64,000 nt of DNA from Methanobacterium veterum. GTDB lineage: Archaea; Methanobacteriota; Methanobacteria; Methanobacteriales; Methanobacteriaceae. Position numbers and translations under genes: made by a program. The stretch covers positions 310,001-374,000 of the forward strand of contig NZ_JQJK01000008.1 in assembly GCF_000745485.1 (NCBI RefSeq). Direction: 5' to 3'. A model generated the notes under the pieces. The model searched no databases. It was not told the DNA's origin and saw only the letters and a program-made list of their open reading frames with translations. This document shows, piece after piece, positions 43,744-52,304 of this stretch. Position 1 is the stretch's first letter, and the number at the start of each line of letters is the position of its first letter.

Positions 43744-44868
43744 CTACCTAAAAGTATAGTCACCCAAGTAAAATTGCTTTAAATTTCTAACATATTTATT
43801 ATAATCATAATATTTAGAACAAAGTTGATATTGTTTTTGTTGATAATTTTTATAGGTAGATTCATGGTCCAATTCTTTTAAATCAATCGCCATCTTCTGA
43901 ATTAATTCATCATAATCTGAATATACAGTTCTTAGTGAAGCAAAATCTTCTGTAAAGAATTTAGAATTATATACACTGAAACTGATTCCTCCACTGAAAA
44001 TTGATTCTATGAAATAGTTATCTAATCCTTCCCCAAAGGTTAATGCCCACTTAGCTTCAGATATTACTTTTTTAAAATCTTCATAAGTCATACCTTCGAT
44101 AATTCTGATTTCTAGTTGTGGAAACTCTTTGTGTAGTACATTCAATACATGAGATTTCATTGGATGTTCATCATGCGATACTATTAGCATTTCCTTTTTT
44201 TCGTGGTAATTTTTGTACTCATACTGTTCAGGACTAACATATGTTGAAAATTTGTGTAATGGAAAACCAAATTTCTGTCTATTTTCAAGATTAGAATATT
44301 TTTCGTGAGCTATAGTCCCCGTGACATTACTAAATCTCCCATTTAATCTTTTTATTTCATCCATATTTTCCATTGCTATATCAATGTTCTGGATCAAAAT
44401 GTTGAATTGTAAGTCACTTATATTATCTAAAATTGAATATTCTTCTTTAGAAATATTATTCAAAAAGTGAATGCATGCATACTCAGGTATATGAATTAAT
44501 AAACTATCTAAATCTTTAAAATAGGTTAATATTTGTGAAAAATTGTAGATATAATTTTTATTTTCAAATTTAGTATATTTTAATAATAGAGGTTCACCAG
44601 GTACCGTGGATAAAATTGTTTGAGATCCGTGTATTTCCTCAATTTTTTTTGTTTCTTCATAAAGAGAAGATATTGACAAAATTCCACCTGTTATCATATC
44701 ATATCCTGAAGTCAAAAAGACTATCAATCTACGAGTATTAATATCATAATTTTGTTTAATTAATTCTATTTGATTTTTTCTGATTCCTGGTTCTTTAAGG
44801 GAGTTAATCAAAATAAATGAACCTTTATGAACAAATTTATTAATTAAACTTAAAAATCTAATTTCCAT
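43744..44868 (-). CDS. Glycan-locus protein of unknown function, GT-B-like C-terminal half
   Basis: 374 residues, no membrane segments. The N-terminal half is not recognised (IVFLTSGYDMITGGILSI). The C-terminal half has Rossmann-like spacing (MLIVSHDEHPMKSHVLNVL, LEIRIIEGMTYEDFKKVI, EAKWALTFGEGLDNYFIESI) resembling a glycosyltransferase GT-B donor domain, including a Glu-rich Gly segment. Starts three bases after the stop of the ATP-grasp/HAD gene, so the two are an operon with the flippase. A sugar or glycerol-phosphate transferase role is inferred from position. Confidence 0.5.
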   Translation of the reverse strand: MEIRFLSLINKFVHKGSFILINSLKEPGIRKNQIELIKQNYDINTRRLIVFLTSGYDMITGGILSISSLYEETKKIEEIHGSQTILSTVPGEPLLLKYTKFENKNYIYNFSQILTYFKDLDSLLIHIPEYACIHFLNNISKEEYSILDNISDLQFNILIQNIDIAMENMDEIKRLNGRFSNVTGTIAHEKYSNLENRQKFGFPLHKFSTYVSPEQYEYKNYHEKKEMLIVSHDEHPMKSHVLNVLHKEFPQLEIRIIEGMTYEDFKKVISEAKWALTFGEGLDNYFIESIFSGGISFSVYNSKFFTEDFASLRTVYSDYDELIQKMAIDLKELDHESTYKNYQQKQYQLCSKYYDYNKYVRNLKQFYLGDYTFR

Positions 44869-44871
44869 GAT

Positions 44872-46179
44872 TCACACCCTACTATCCATTAAAACCTCTA
44901 TCATACTGGAATCAAAGGTAGGTATACAATGCTGACAATAAACAGATTTTCGTTCGCTGAAACTATCATCAATAAATATAGAATTTATAGGATCAATATA
45001 ATTTGCTTTAGAATCTTCTTTCTTGAGTAAAATTATTTCATCAAAAAGGCATTCGATCTTCCATTTTCTTAAATAAGTTTGTATATCGTTCTCAGTTTTA
45101 CTAATTAATATGATTTTACAACCTTCGTTCACTGCTTGATAAAGAAATTTTATAAGCTGTGTGTTTACTTTATTATTTATAATAAGTGTATCATCCAAAT
45201 CAACATAAACTTTGTTATAATCAATATCATGTTTGTATCGATTAATCAAAGCTCTATCTATTTCAATATTGTGTTTGTTAAGTAATATATCCAAGTTAAA
45301 TCCTTCATTTTCGTATATGCTCAATAATGGGAAGTTTACTCCAAATATGCGATTTGTGGCCATTGTTCCACTGATTCTAGGAGATATCTCCAATAATTTA
45401 TATTTTCCTGTTGAATCTTGCTTTAATTGGAAAAACCAAGCCCCATAAATTTCTAATTCTTTTGTTATCGTCAGCGCGTATTTATTAAAAATCTTATTTA
45501 TTCTTGAAGAAACAGGTTTACTATTCATAGATATTCCATTTCGAGTACGTATCCTTTCTCTACCTCCACAAAAAAGTAACCCTTTTTCTCTATGACTGAA
45601 ACAATCTACTGTATACTCCTTTCCATTTAAATATTCTAAAATGATCAATTCAGGTTTATTTTTAAGTAAATATTTCAATGAATCTAAATCTTTTACTAAT
45701 TCTGCATCTTGTGATCCCTGACCTTTATCTGGTTTTACAAAAACGGGAAATGATTTTATGTCAGAAACTTTATGGAACAATTTAGGTACTGGCAATAATG
45801 ATTTAAATGTGTTATATGTTTCACTTTTAGATCTAGTAATTAAACAAGTTCTTAATGGTGAAGATATGATTTTTGATCTGACTTTCACTGAATTCTGAGC
45901 TAAAGCTACTATTACATCGTCATGTGCAGGAAAAATATAATCAATACTGAATTTTTTTATTAAACTGTTTAATTCATCAAGCCATCCTGCTTTTTTGACT
46001 TCAGGAATTATTGAATGATTATGGAATACATATGGTGCATGATTAGAAACTGGGCTTCCAGCTGAAAATAGATTAACTTCTTTACAATCTTTTAGCGAAT
46101 TCCATATTTCTAATCCTATTTCTGTTCCTCCAGGAAAAACTAGTACATTCTTTTTTTCTATTTTTTTCATAGTTAACAC
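44872..46179 (-). CDS. ATP-grasp ligase fused to a HAD-like phosphatase
   Basis: 435 residues in two domains. The first (about 10-305) is an ATP-grasp of the carbamoyl-phosphate-synthase-like type: NVLVFPGGTEIGLEIW, PVFVKPDKGQGSQDAELV, LIILEYLNGKEYTVD and LLEISPRISGTMATNRIF. The second (about 310-435) is HAD-like: VYVDLDDTLI (catalytic DxD), ILISKTEN (motif II) and SIFIDDSFSER (acidic motif IV). ATP-grasp enzymes join a carboxylate to an amine; a decoration of a sugar amide followed by dephosphorylation is possible but unproven. Located between the flippase and the unknown 374-residue gene. Confidence 0.8.
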   Translation of the reverse strand: MLTMKKIEKKNVLVFPGGTEIGLEIWNSLKDCKEVNLFSAGSPVSNHAPYVFHNHSIIPEVKKAGWLDELNSLIKKFSIDYIFPAHDDVIVALAQNSVKVRSKIISSPLRTCLITRSKSETYNTFKSLLPVPKLFHKVSDIKSFPVFVKPDKGQGSQDAELVKDLDSLKYLLKNKPELIILEYLNGKEYTVDCFSHREKGLLFCGGRERIRTRNGISMNSKPVSSRINKIFNKYALTITKELEIYGAWFFQLKQDSTGKYKLLEISPRISGTMATNRIFGVNFPLLSIYENEGFNLDILLNKHNIEIDRALINRYKHDIDYNKVYVDLDDTLIINNKVNTQLIKFLYQAVNEGCKIILISKTENDIQTYLRKWKIECLFDEIILLKKEDSKANYIDPINSIFIDDSFSERKSVYCQHCIPTFDSSMIEVLMDSRV

Positions 46180-46193
46180 ACTTTACCCTAAAA

Positions 46194-47627
46194 TTATTTT
46201 TTATTTAAAATAGCATCTATAATTTTAACATCTTCATTATCCCATCCATTTAGACAGTATAAAACCATAAAGTAAATTAGCAAGCTACCTACTATTAAAA
46301 GTATTACATTAAAATTATAAAATATGATAATAAACATACTCATAATAAAGCTAGATATACAAACTTTTATTAATATTATGAATTCAACTCGGGAAAATCC
46401 ATAACCCATACCCGAAACTGCTTTTAAACCAAAAATAAACGATAAAATTTCAGTCAATACTGTTATTATACTAGCACCAATGTAGCTAAATTGAGGTATG
46501 AATACAAAGTTTAATAAGATATTTACTATAGCACAAATACCCGTAATTTTTGTTATTACCATCTGTTTGTTAGAAGCTTCAAGCAATCTAGCAAAAGCAC
46601 CGCTCATAAATATAATTGTCGTGGACCAAACAAGGATCTGAAAAGCTACTACCGAACCCATGTACTCTACACCAAATATTAATACAACTATTTTTTTAGC
46701 CAATAAAGTAACGCCAAATCCGAGTGGTATTCCTAAGATAGCCATATACTTAAAATATTTTTCATATACCATTTTAAGTGATTCTCTTGATGTTACGTAA
46801 AATTGAGACATAACTGGAAAAATCACTGTATTAAGAATAGAAGGAATAACCAATAATACTAAAACAAGTCTATAAGCAGCGTTATAAAATCCAACTGCAT
46901 CACTATTAACCATTACAGATAACATTACAGAATCTATCCAGTAATAAATAGTTACAAACACTCCAGTAACTCCAAAAGGTAATGCAAGTTTAATATTATC
47001 CTTCCAAAAGGTTATATCCAATTCTAATGAAGGTAAAGAAAATTTCAACATATAGATCATGATATAAAATACAAAAAGACCAAGATTTGCAATCAAATAA
47101 ACAACAGCAAATATTAAAACGTTTAAATGTAACTCTATTGCAATAATTGTTCCAATAAAAATTAAAACATTGCTAATAAAAGCCCCCATTGATAAATATT
47201 CCATTTTCTCGTAAGCCTGGAATATAGACGATATTAACCCTGCGAATGAATTTAAAATCACAGATAATGTCATGATATAAATTATTAATCGTACTTGAAA
47301 AGGATAAGATAAAATAGAAACTGCTACAAATGTGAAAAAAAACATTACAATAGCTAAAAAAATCTTAAATAAGATAAAATTGGCCAAATATTTACTTTTT
47401 AAAGATTTATTTCGAGATACCTCACGTATAGTAAGTGTACTTAAACCTAAATCAGTGAAAACTACGAAAATGCTGGTAAATGCAATGGATAATGATAAAA
47501 TACCAAAATTCTCCACACCTAAATATTTAGCTGAATAAATAGTAGCAAAAAATATCAATAAATAACTCAAAATTTGTGATATTAAAAGCCATGATGTATT
47601 TTTAGCTATAGTTCTTATCTTGTTCAT
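46194..47627 (-). CDS. Oligosaccharide flippase (Wzx/MATE-like)
   Basis: 477 residues with about 14 helices. N-terminal NTSWLLISQILSYLLIFFAT and the loop AKYLGVENFGILSLSIAF are typical polysaccharide transporter (Wzx/MOP) features. It would flip lipid-linked sugar units across the membrane before polymerisation or transfer by AglB. First gene of the minus-strand flippase/ATP-grasp-HAD/unknown set. Confidence 0.88.
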   Translation of the reverse strand: MNKIRTIAKNTSWLLISQILSYLLIFFATIYSAKYLGVENFGILSLSIAFTSIFVVFTDLGLSTLTIREVSRNKSLKSKYLANFILFKIFLAIVMFFFTFVAVSILSYPFQVRLIIYIMTLSVILNSFAGLISSIFQAYEKMEYLSMGAFISNVLIFIGTIIAIELHLNVLIFAVVYLIANLGLFVFYIMIYMLKFSLPSLELDITFWKDNIKLALPFGVTGVFVTIYYWIDSVMLSVMVNSDAVGFYNAAYRLVLVLLVIPSILNTVIFPVMSQFYVTSRESLKMVYEKYFKYMAILGIPLGFGVTLLAKKIVVLIFGVEYMGSVVAFQILVWSTTIIFMSGAFARLLEASNKQMVITKITGICAIVNILLNFVFIPQFSYIGASIITVLTEILSFIFGLKAVSGMGYGFSRVEFIILIKVCISSFIMSMFIIIFYNFNVILLIVGSLLIYFMVLYCLNGWDNEDVKIIDAILNKK

Positions 47628-47809
47628 TTGTAGCCTCTATTTTCTAAATTGTTTTATTTAATGTTTTAATTAATGTTATCTAAAAATCAATTTTTGACAT
47701 AGCTTCTTTTATCTAATTCTCAAAAAATATTAATATTATACAAAACTCCAAAAATATGAATAAATAAATGGATTAAACAGTTAAAACAATAATAAGAGTT
47801 GTGTATTAT

Positions 47810-48559
47810 ATGATCTCAATAATTTGTAATTATAATAACAAAAATAATTTAAATGATTATCTTCTTAAGAGTTTAAAGAATCAAAGCATAGATTACGAGT
47901 TAATTCTTATAGACAACACAAAAAAAAAATTCACATCAGCAGCAACAGCCCTAAATTATGGAGGTAAAAAAGCTAAAGGGAAATATCTAATGTTTATACA
48001 TCAAGATTATGAACTTGGTTCAGATACATGGTTAGAAGAAACAGAAAAAATCCTAAATAATATAGAAAATCTTGGAATTGCAGGTGTTGCAGGCAAATAT
48101 GATAGAAATTGCATATCTAATATTAAAACAGGATTTCCACCAGTATTAGCTGGACCAATGCAAATTAAAAGACCAAAAAAGATACAAACTCTTGATGAAT
48201 GTCTTATTATAATTCCCAAAGAGATATTTGAAAACATTCAATTTGATGAGATCACATGTAATAACTGGCATTTATATGCCACAGATTACTGCTTGACTAT
48301 TAAAAAGAAAGGTTATGATGCATATGTTATTCCTATGGGAGGTTATCATGCATCACCAGGATACTCCTTCTCAGAAGAGGATTATTATTCAACAGTAAAA
48401 AAACTGAGAAAAAAGCATAAACATGACTATAACTGGATTTACACTACAACAGGGAGCTGGAGTACAGTTTATCCATTATTTATGCAGATATTTTATCAAA
48501 AAATATATTACTGGCTTGGCTTAGATAAAAGATTTTTTAGTAAAAAAACAAATAAATAA
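47810..48559 (+). CDS. GT2-like glycosyltransferase, short form
   Basis: 249 residues from the ATG at 47810; the GTG at 47801 is an alternative. SIICNYNNKNNLNDYLLKSL, YELILIDNTKKKFTSAATAL and FIHQDYELGSDTWLEE show the GT-A start with a QD(Y) in place of the usual DD(D) motif. A C-terminal region (MGGYHASPGYSFSEEDYYST) completes it. Probably a short family-2 enzyme of the glycan locus; sugar unknown. Confidence 0.7.
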   Translation: MISIICNYNNKNNLNDYLLKSLKNQSIDYELILIDNTKKKFTSAATALNYGGKKAKGKYLMFIHQDYELGSDTWLEETEKILNNIENLGIAGVAGKYDRNCISNIKTGFPPVLAGPMQIKRPKKIQTLDECLIIIPKEIFENIQFDEITCNNWHLYATDYCLTIKKKGYDAYVIPMGGYHASPGYSFSEEDYYSTVKKLRKKHKHDYNWIYTTTGSWSTVYPLFMQIFYQKIYYWLGLDKRFFSKKTNK

Positions 48560-48616
48560 TCATATTTAAATAGCTTTACGGCCGTAATTTGAGTTTTACC
48601 AAGTGAATTCCGATTT

Positions 48617-49642
48617 TTACCTATTCAATACCGAACCACTCCACAAACCCATATAATAAGCTCTAAAAAGCCTTAAATTCCCATAATAAATACTTAAAAC
48701 TACAGGAAACACAACAGCTCCCACGGCCTGATAAATAATAAAAAATACGTAATCGCTCTTTTTAGCCCACTTCTTCATAAACAGCCATCTATTCCGAGTT
48801 ATATAATACAAACCAATAGGCCTACTTAACCCTCCACCAGATTTAGACACTTTATGCCAGATTTTTGCTTCAGGAGCATAAACACTTTTATAACCATTTT
48901 TAGATGCCCTCAATGCCAGATCTGTTTCTTCAAAATACAAAAAGAATTTTTTATCCATCAAACCAATTTTATCAATAACTTCCCTTTTAACGAGAAATGC
49001 AGATCCGCTTATATAATCAAATTCTTCAGTTCTATTGTACTGACCTGCATCAACTTCATTGGTCCCAACATGTAAACCTCTAGCAAATTTCCAGTCTATT
49101 TTTCCACCAATACACCATATTCTAGTAGGTTCACTGTAATAATAGATTTTTGGGCCTATTATTCCATTATCTTCCTTTTTTTCACCAGTACTTACAAGTT
49201 TATCTAAAAAATCCTTGTCAACAACAGTATCATTATTTAAAAGCAAAATGTAATCGGTATTTAAATTTTTCAATGCATATCTTATTCCAACGTTGTTCCC
49301 TTCTGCAAAACCATAATTTTTATCAGCATTTATCAAAGTTAAATAGTTATTAATCTGATTTAAAGAGCTTTTGTTAACTTTAGACTCTGATTTTTCCTTG
49401 CTGTATTCTGAGATTTTAATAGGTTTATTGCCAGCATTATACTCAAAGAATTCTGATTTAACTTTTATTTTTCCATTACAATAATCCTTTATTTTCAAAA
49501 TAGATTCATTTGAAGAATTATTATCTACCACTACTACCCTATAATTGGAATAGTTAATCTGATACAGTGATTCTAAGCATTCTATAGTATCTTCCCAGCC
49601 GTTCCAGTTCAAAATGACAATTGCAACCAATGGTTCATTCAT
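48617..49642 (-). CDS. Glycosyltransferase family 2 (rhamnosyltransferase-like)
   Basis: 341 residues. VAIVILNWNGWEDTIECLESLY, VVVVDNNSSNESI, YGFAEGNNVGIRYAL, YILLLNNDTVVDKDFL (DxD-like NDT) and SAFLVKREVIDKIG are typical. One or two C-terminal hydrophobic helices (VFFIIYQAVGAVVFPVVL) follow. An inserted loop (residues about 65-90) is unusual. Acts on the cytoplasmic face. 23 bases upstream in the same direction is the GT2/DPM-like gene, so they form an operon. Confidence 0.85.
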   Translation of the reverse strand: MNEPLVAIVILNWNGWEDTIECLESLYQINYSNYRVVVVDNNSSNESILKIKDYCNGKIKVKSEFFEYNAGNKPIKISEYSKEKSESKVNKSSLNQINNYLTLINADKNYGFAEGNNVGIRYALKNLNTDYILLLNNDTVVDKDFLDKLVSTGEKKEDNGIIGPKIYYYSEPTRIWCIGGKIDWKFARGLHVGTNEVDAGQYNRTEEFDYISGSAFLVKREVIDKIGLMDKKFFLYFEETDLALRASKNGYKSVYAPEAKIWHKVSKSGGGLSRPIGLYYITRNRWLFMKKWAKKSDYVFFIIYQAVGAVVFPVVLSIYYGNLRLFRAYYMGLWSGSVLNR

Positions 49643-49665
49643 AAAATCACTTATCTCATAAAAAA

Positions 49666-50604
49666 CTATTTTAGTTTTTTTCTCAGTAATTTATTTTCTT
49701 TTTGTACTATGTAAACTTCCCTTTTAAGAAGACTTATCTGAGTAGCAACGAATCCAAAAATCAGTATTTGTATCCCTGAGAGTATCATTAAGACCATAAA
49801 CAACATTAAAGGCCGTGTAGGATCCAAATTACCAATAAGATACTGGTAAAAAAGAAACAATGCACTCATTAACCCTATAAATAATAAAATGAATCCAATA
49901 GCCCCAAATAGCATCATGGGTTTTTCATGGAAAGTAAATAATAAATGTGAAATTGTTGTGGATTTAATTTTTACCTTAGATTCTCCAAATTTTCTGCCCC
50001 CTAATGTAACTGGAACTTCTTTTATACTAAAACCTATGGCATTCGCCTTTGACAGTATTTCCGGGTTAATTTCAGTTCCATTGGAGTCTAATTCTATTGA
50101 ATCTAAAACTTCCCTCCGGTATGCTCTAAAAACACCAGTTACTGTACTTACATTGTTTGCCATAGCATATCCAACAATTTTATTGGCCATTTTACTTATA
50201 AAAAGCCTTAATCTAGGAATATCTTCTGTTTTTCCGCCGTCCATGTACTGGGATCCAATTACAATATCTGTTTCATCATCAAGTGCATCAATTAATTTTG
50301 GAATATAACAAGTATCATAGCTTAAATCTGCATCAATTGTTATAATTACGTCGCCTTCAGCTTTTTTAATGCCAGTTCGAAGTGCTTTTCCCATTCCACT
50401 ATTGGAAGAATGTTTCAATACTTGTACATTATGATTTTTAGATGCTACATTGGATGCCAGCTCAAATGTCCTATCAAAGCTTCCATCATCTACTGCAATA
50501 ATTTCATAGCTTTCATATGATTTTAAGACTATATCTACTTCATGAATTGTTTTTAGAACATTTTCTTCTTCATTGTACATGGGGATAATCACAGAAACTT
50601 TCAT
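49666..50604 (-). CDS. GT2 dolichol-phosphate sugar synthase-like with two C-terminal helices
   Basis: 312 residues from the ATG at 50604. A TATA box (AAATATAAA) at about 50628-50638 puts transcription start at this ATG, so it is leaderless; the longer frame to 50625 is less likely. [45 protein letters not shown] and [16 protein letters not shown] match dolichyl-phosphate mannose/glucose synthases. Two C-terminal membrane helices (about 225-290) anchor it. It makes the polyprenyl-phosphate sugar needed by the GT-C enzymes of the locus. Confidence 0.88.
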   Translation of the reverse strand: MKVSVIIPMYNEEENVLKTIHEVDIVLKSYESYEIIAVDDGSFDRTFELASNVASKNHNVQVLKHSSNSGMGKALRTGIKKAEGDVIITIDADLSYDTCYIPKLIDALDDETDIVIGSQYMDGGKTEDIPRLRLFISKMANKIVGYAMANNVSTVTGVFRAYRREVLDSIELDSNGTEINPEILSKANAIGFSIKEVPVTLGGRKFGESKVKIKSTTISHLLFTFHEKPMMLFGAIGFILLFIGLMSALFLFYQYLIGNLDPTRPLMLFMVLMILSGIQILIFGFVATQISLLKREVYIVQKENKLLRKKLK

Positions 50605-50834
50605 GGTAATTTGTAGTAATGGCAAGTTTATATTTTTTTTCTAATTTAACACAATCATTTGTCCAAATCAAATTATATTAAAAATAATTGTCAATTATAA
50701 AATTCACAGTATAACTCTTTTTAAGTTATTGTTTAAAAGCACTGAAAATAGTAATTTACACAAATACCTCCAAAATACTAAAATTAATTATTAAAATAAA
50801 TTAATTCTATCATATAGCTATTTCATGGATTAAT
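50605..50834. other. Spacer with leaderless promoter
   Basis: Holds the promoter of the DPM-like gene and the 3' end region of the next minus-strand gene. AT-rich, no ORF. Confidence 0.4.
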
Positions 50835-52226
50835 TTATGTATTAAATGCATTGGAACAGTTATATTTATTAAGATTGAATTTATAATTTAGTTTTGTATT
50901 ATCAGTTGCAGAGTTTCCCATGTAATATATTTTATAACCTTTTTTTTGCCAGTATTTTACTTCATTAAGACTGGCCAAATATATGTATCCCACATTTTTT
51001 TCATAATTCCAGTGTATTATATAATCATTTTTACCAAATCCAATTATTTGAGGAGTTTTTTGTAATTTTTCATATAGGTAACACATAATTGGGAAGCATT
51101 CGCCTGAAATAATAACTGAATTATTTAGATTGCTTGTTATATTCTCAATTTCATTCAGCAGTTGAGCTCTAGTTTCAGCATCGCTTATAACTGCCCCTTT
51201 ATCGAGGATTGGAGAAATATTTGATGATAATCCAATATAAATAAATGAATTCAGTAAAAGAAAAATACACAATATCCCAAAAAGCTTTCTATTACTTATT
51301 TTACTCAAGAGTAAAAGTCCAAAAGGTACTGCCGGAATGAGATATGACATTTCATAAGGCGCCCCAATGTACAACAATACAACTAAAGAAATAGAGAATA
51401 ATAAAAATATTGTTGTTTCATCTTTTTTTATTATATTTTCAAACAGCTTCTTGAAAGATACTACGAACAGTATTAGTCCAAACAATATCGCCAAAAGACC
51501 AAAATAATATGTCATATCAAACCATATAAAGGACATACCTGTTTGTGTAGGATAATAAGATACAAAATTTAGAGCATATTGCAGATATAAAGGTAAAAAC
51601 AGAATTAATGCAGTTGCACATGTTGTAACAAAAAAATACATAATTTTTTTGATTTCATTATTTTCTGCCAAAATGAGATAAACAAATGGAAGTATCAAAA
51701 TTAGGGATGTTATCCTTGATCCAATAGCTAAACCCATCATTAAGCCTGCAAGAGCATACTGTTTTCTTATGATAAAAAACCATGTAAGAAGGATAAATAC
51801 AAGGGCCCACATATAATCCATAGTAATGGTGCTGTTTATCCATAAAATTGGTAAAAAAGCATATGTAACAACTAATAACCCTCTATTTTTTATATTTAAC
51901 TCTTTTAAAATTCTGGCAAAAACATAAACTGAAATTAAAGACAAAATCATTGTTGCAGCATTTGTAACCAACCAACCATAATTAATGATAAGTGAATTGA
52001 AAAACTCAGGAAGTGGATATCCTGGAAATCTTGAAGGGTGGTAAATACCAAAATAATGTAGATCAAATGCAGAACCTGCAATTCTCCATGCATCAGGATC
52101 AGACCCAAATCCTAAATTCAATAAAGGAATTCTTGATAAAACAAACAAAAAACCTAAAATAAACATATATGGTTTTTCCGTCCAATCCAGATCTAAAAAA
52201 TTATTAATATATTTCGTTTTCTGCAT
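50835..52226 (-). CDS. GT-C-type membrane glycosyltransferase (GT39-like)
   Basis: 463 residues with about 11 helices. N-terminal loop LNLGFGSDPDAWRIAGSAFD contains the acidic DPD expected for GT-C activity; HPSRFPGYPLPEFFNSLI follows. The C-terminal region (ISGECFPIMCYLYEKL, IIHWNYEKNVGYIYLASL) is soluble and small. Distinct from the three GT-C genes on the plus strand. Divergent from aglB, 78 bases away. Confidence 0.78.
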   Translation of the reverse strand: MQKTKYINNFLDLDWTEKPYMFILGFLFVLSRIPLLNLGFGSDPDAWRIAGSAFDLHYFGIYHPSRFPGYPLPEFFNSLIINYGWLVTNAATMILSLISVYVFARILKELNIKNRGLLVVTYAFLPILWINSTITMDYMWALVFILLTWFFIIRKQYALAGLMMGLAIGSRITSLILILPFVYLILAENNEIKKIMYFFVTTCATALILFLPLYLQYALNFVSYYPTQTGMSFIWFDMTYYFGLLAILFGLILFVVSFKKLFENIIKKDETTIFLLFSISLVVLLYIGAPYEMSYLIPAVPFGLLLLSKISNRKLFGILCIFLLLNSFIYIGLSSNISPILDKGAVISDAETRAQLLNEIENITSNLNNSVIISGECFPIMCYLYEKLQKTPQIIGFGKNDYIIHWNYEKNVGYIYLASLNEVKYWQKKGYKIYYMGNSATDNTKLNYKFNLNKYNCSNAFNT

Positions 52227-52275
52227 TAAAAACTTCCCAAAATAATATTATTCTAATTATAAACTAGTCTAAATA

Positions 52276-52304
52276 TTTATATAATTACTGCATAATATTA
52301 GCTA
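52276..52304 (+). promoter_or_regulatory. Leaderless promoter of aglB
   Basis: TTTATATAA at 52276-52284 is about 25 bases upstream of the aglB ATG at 52305, so the transcript should begin at the start codon. Confidence 0.55.
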
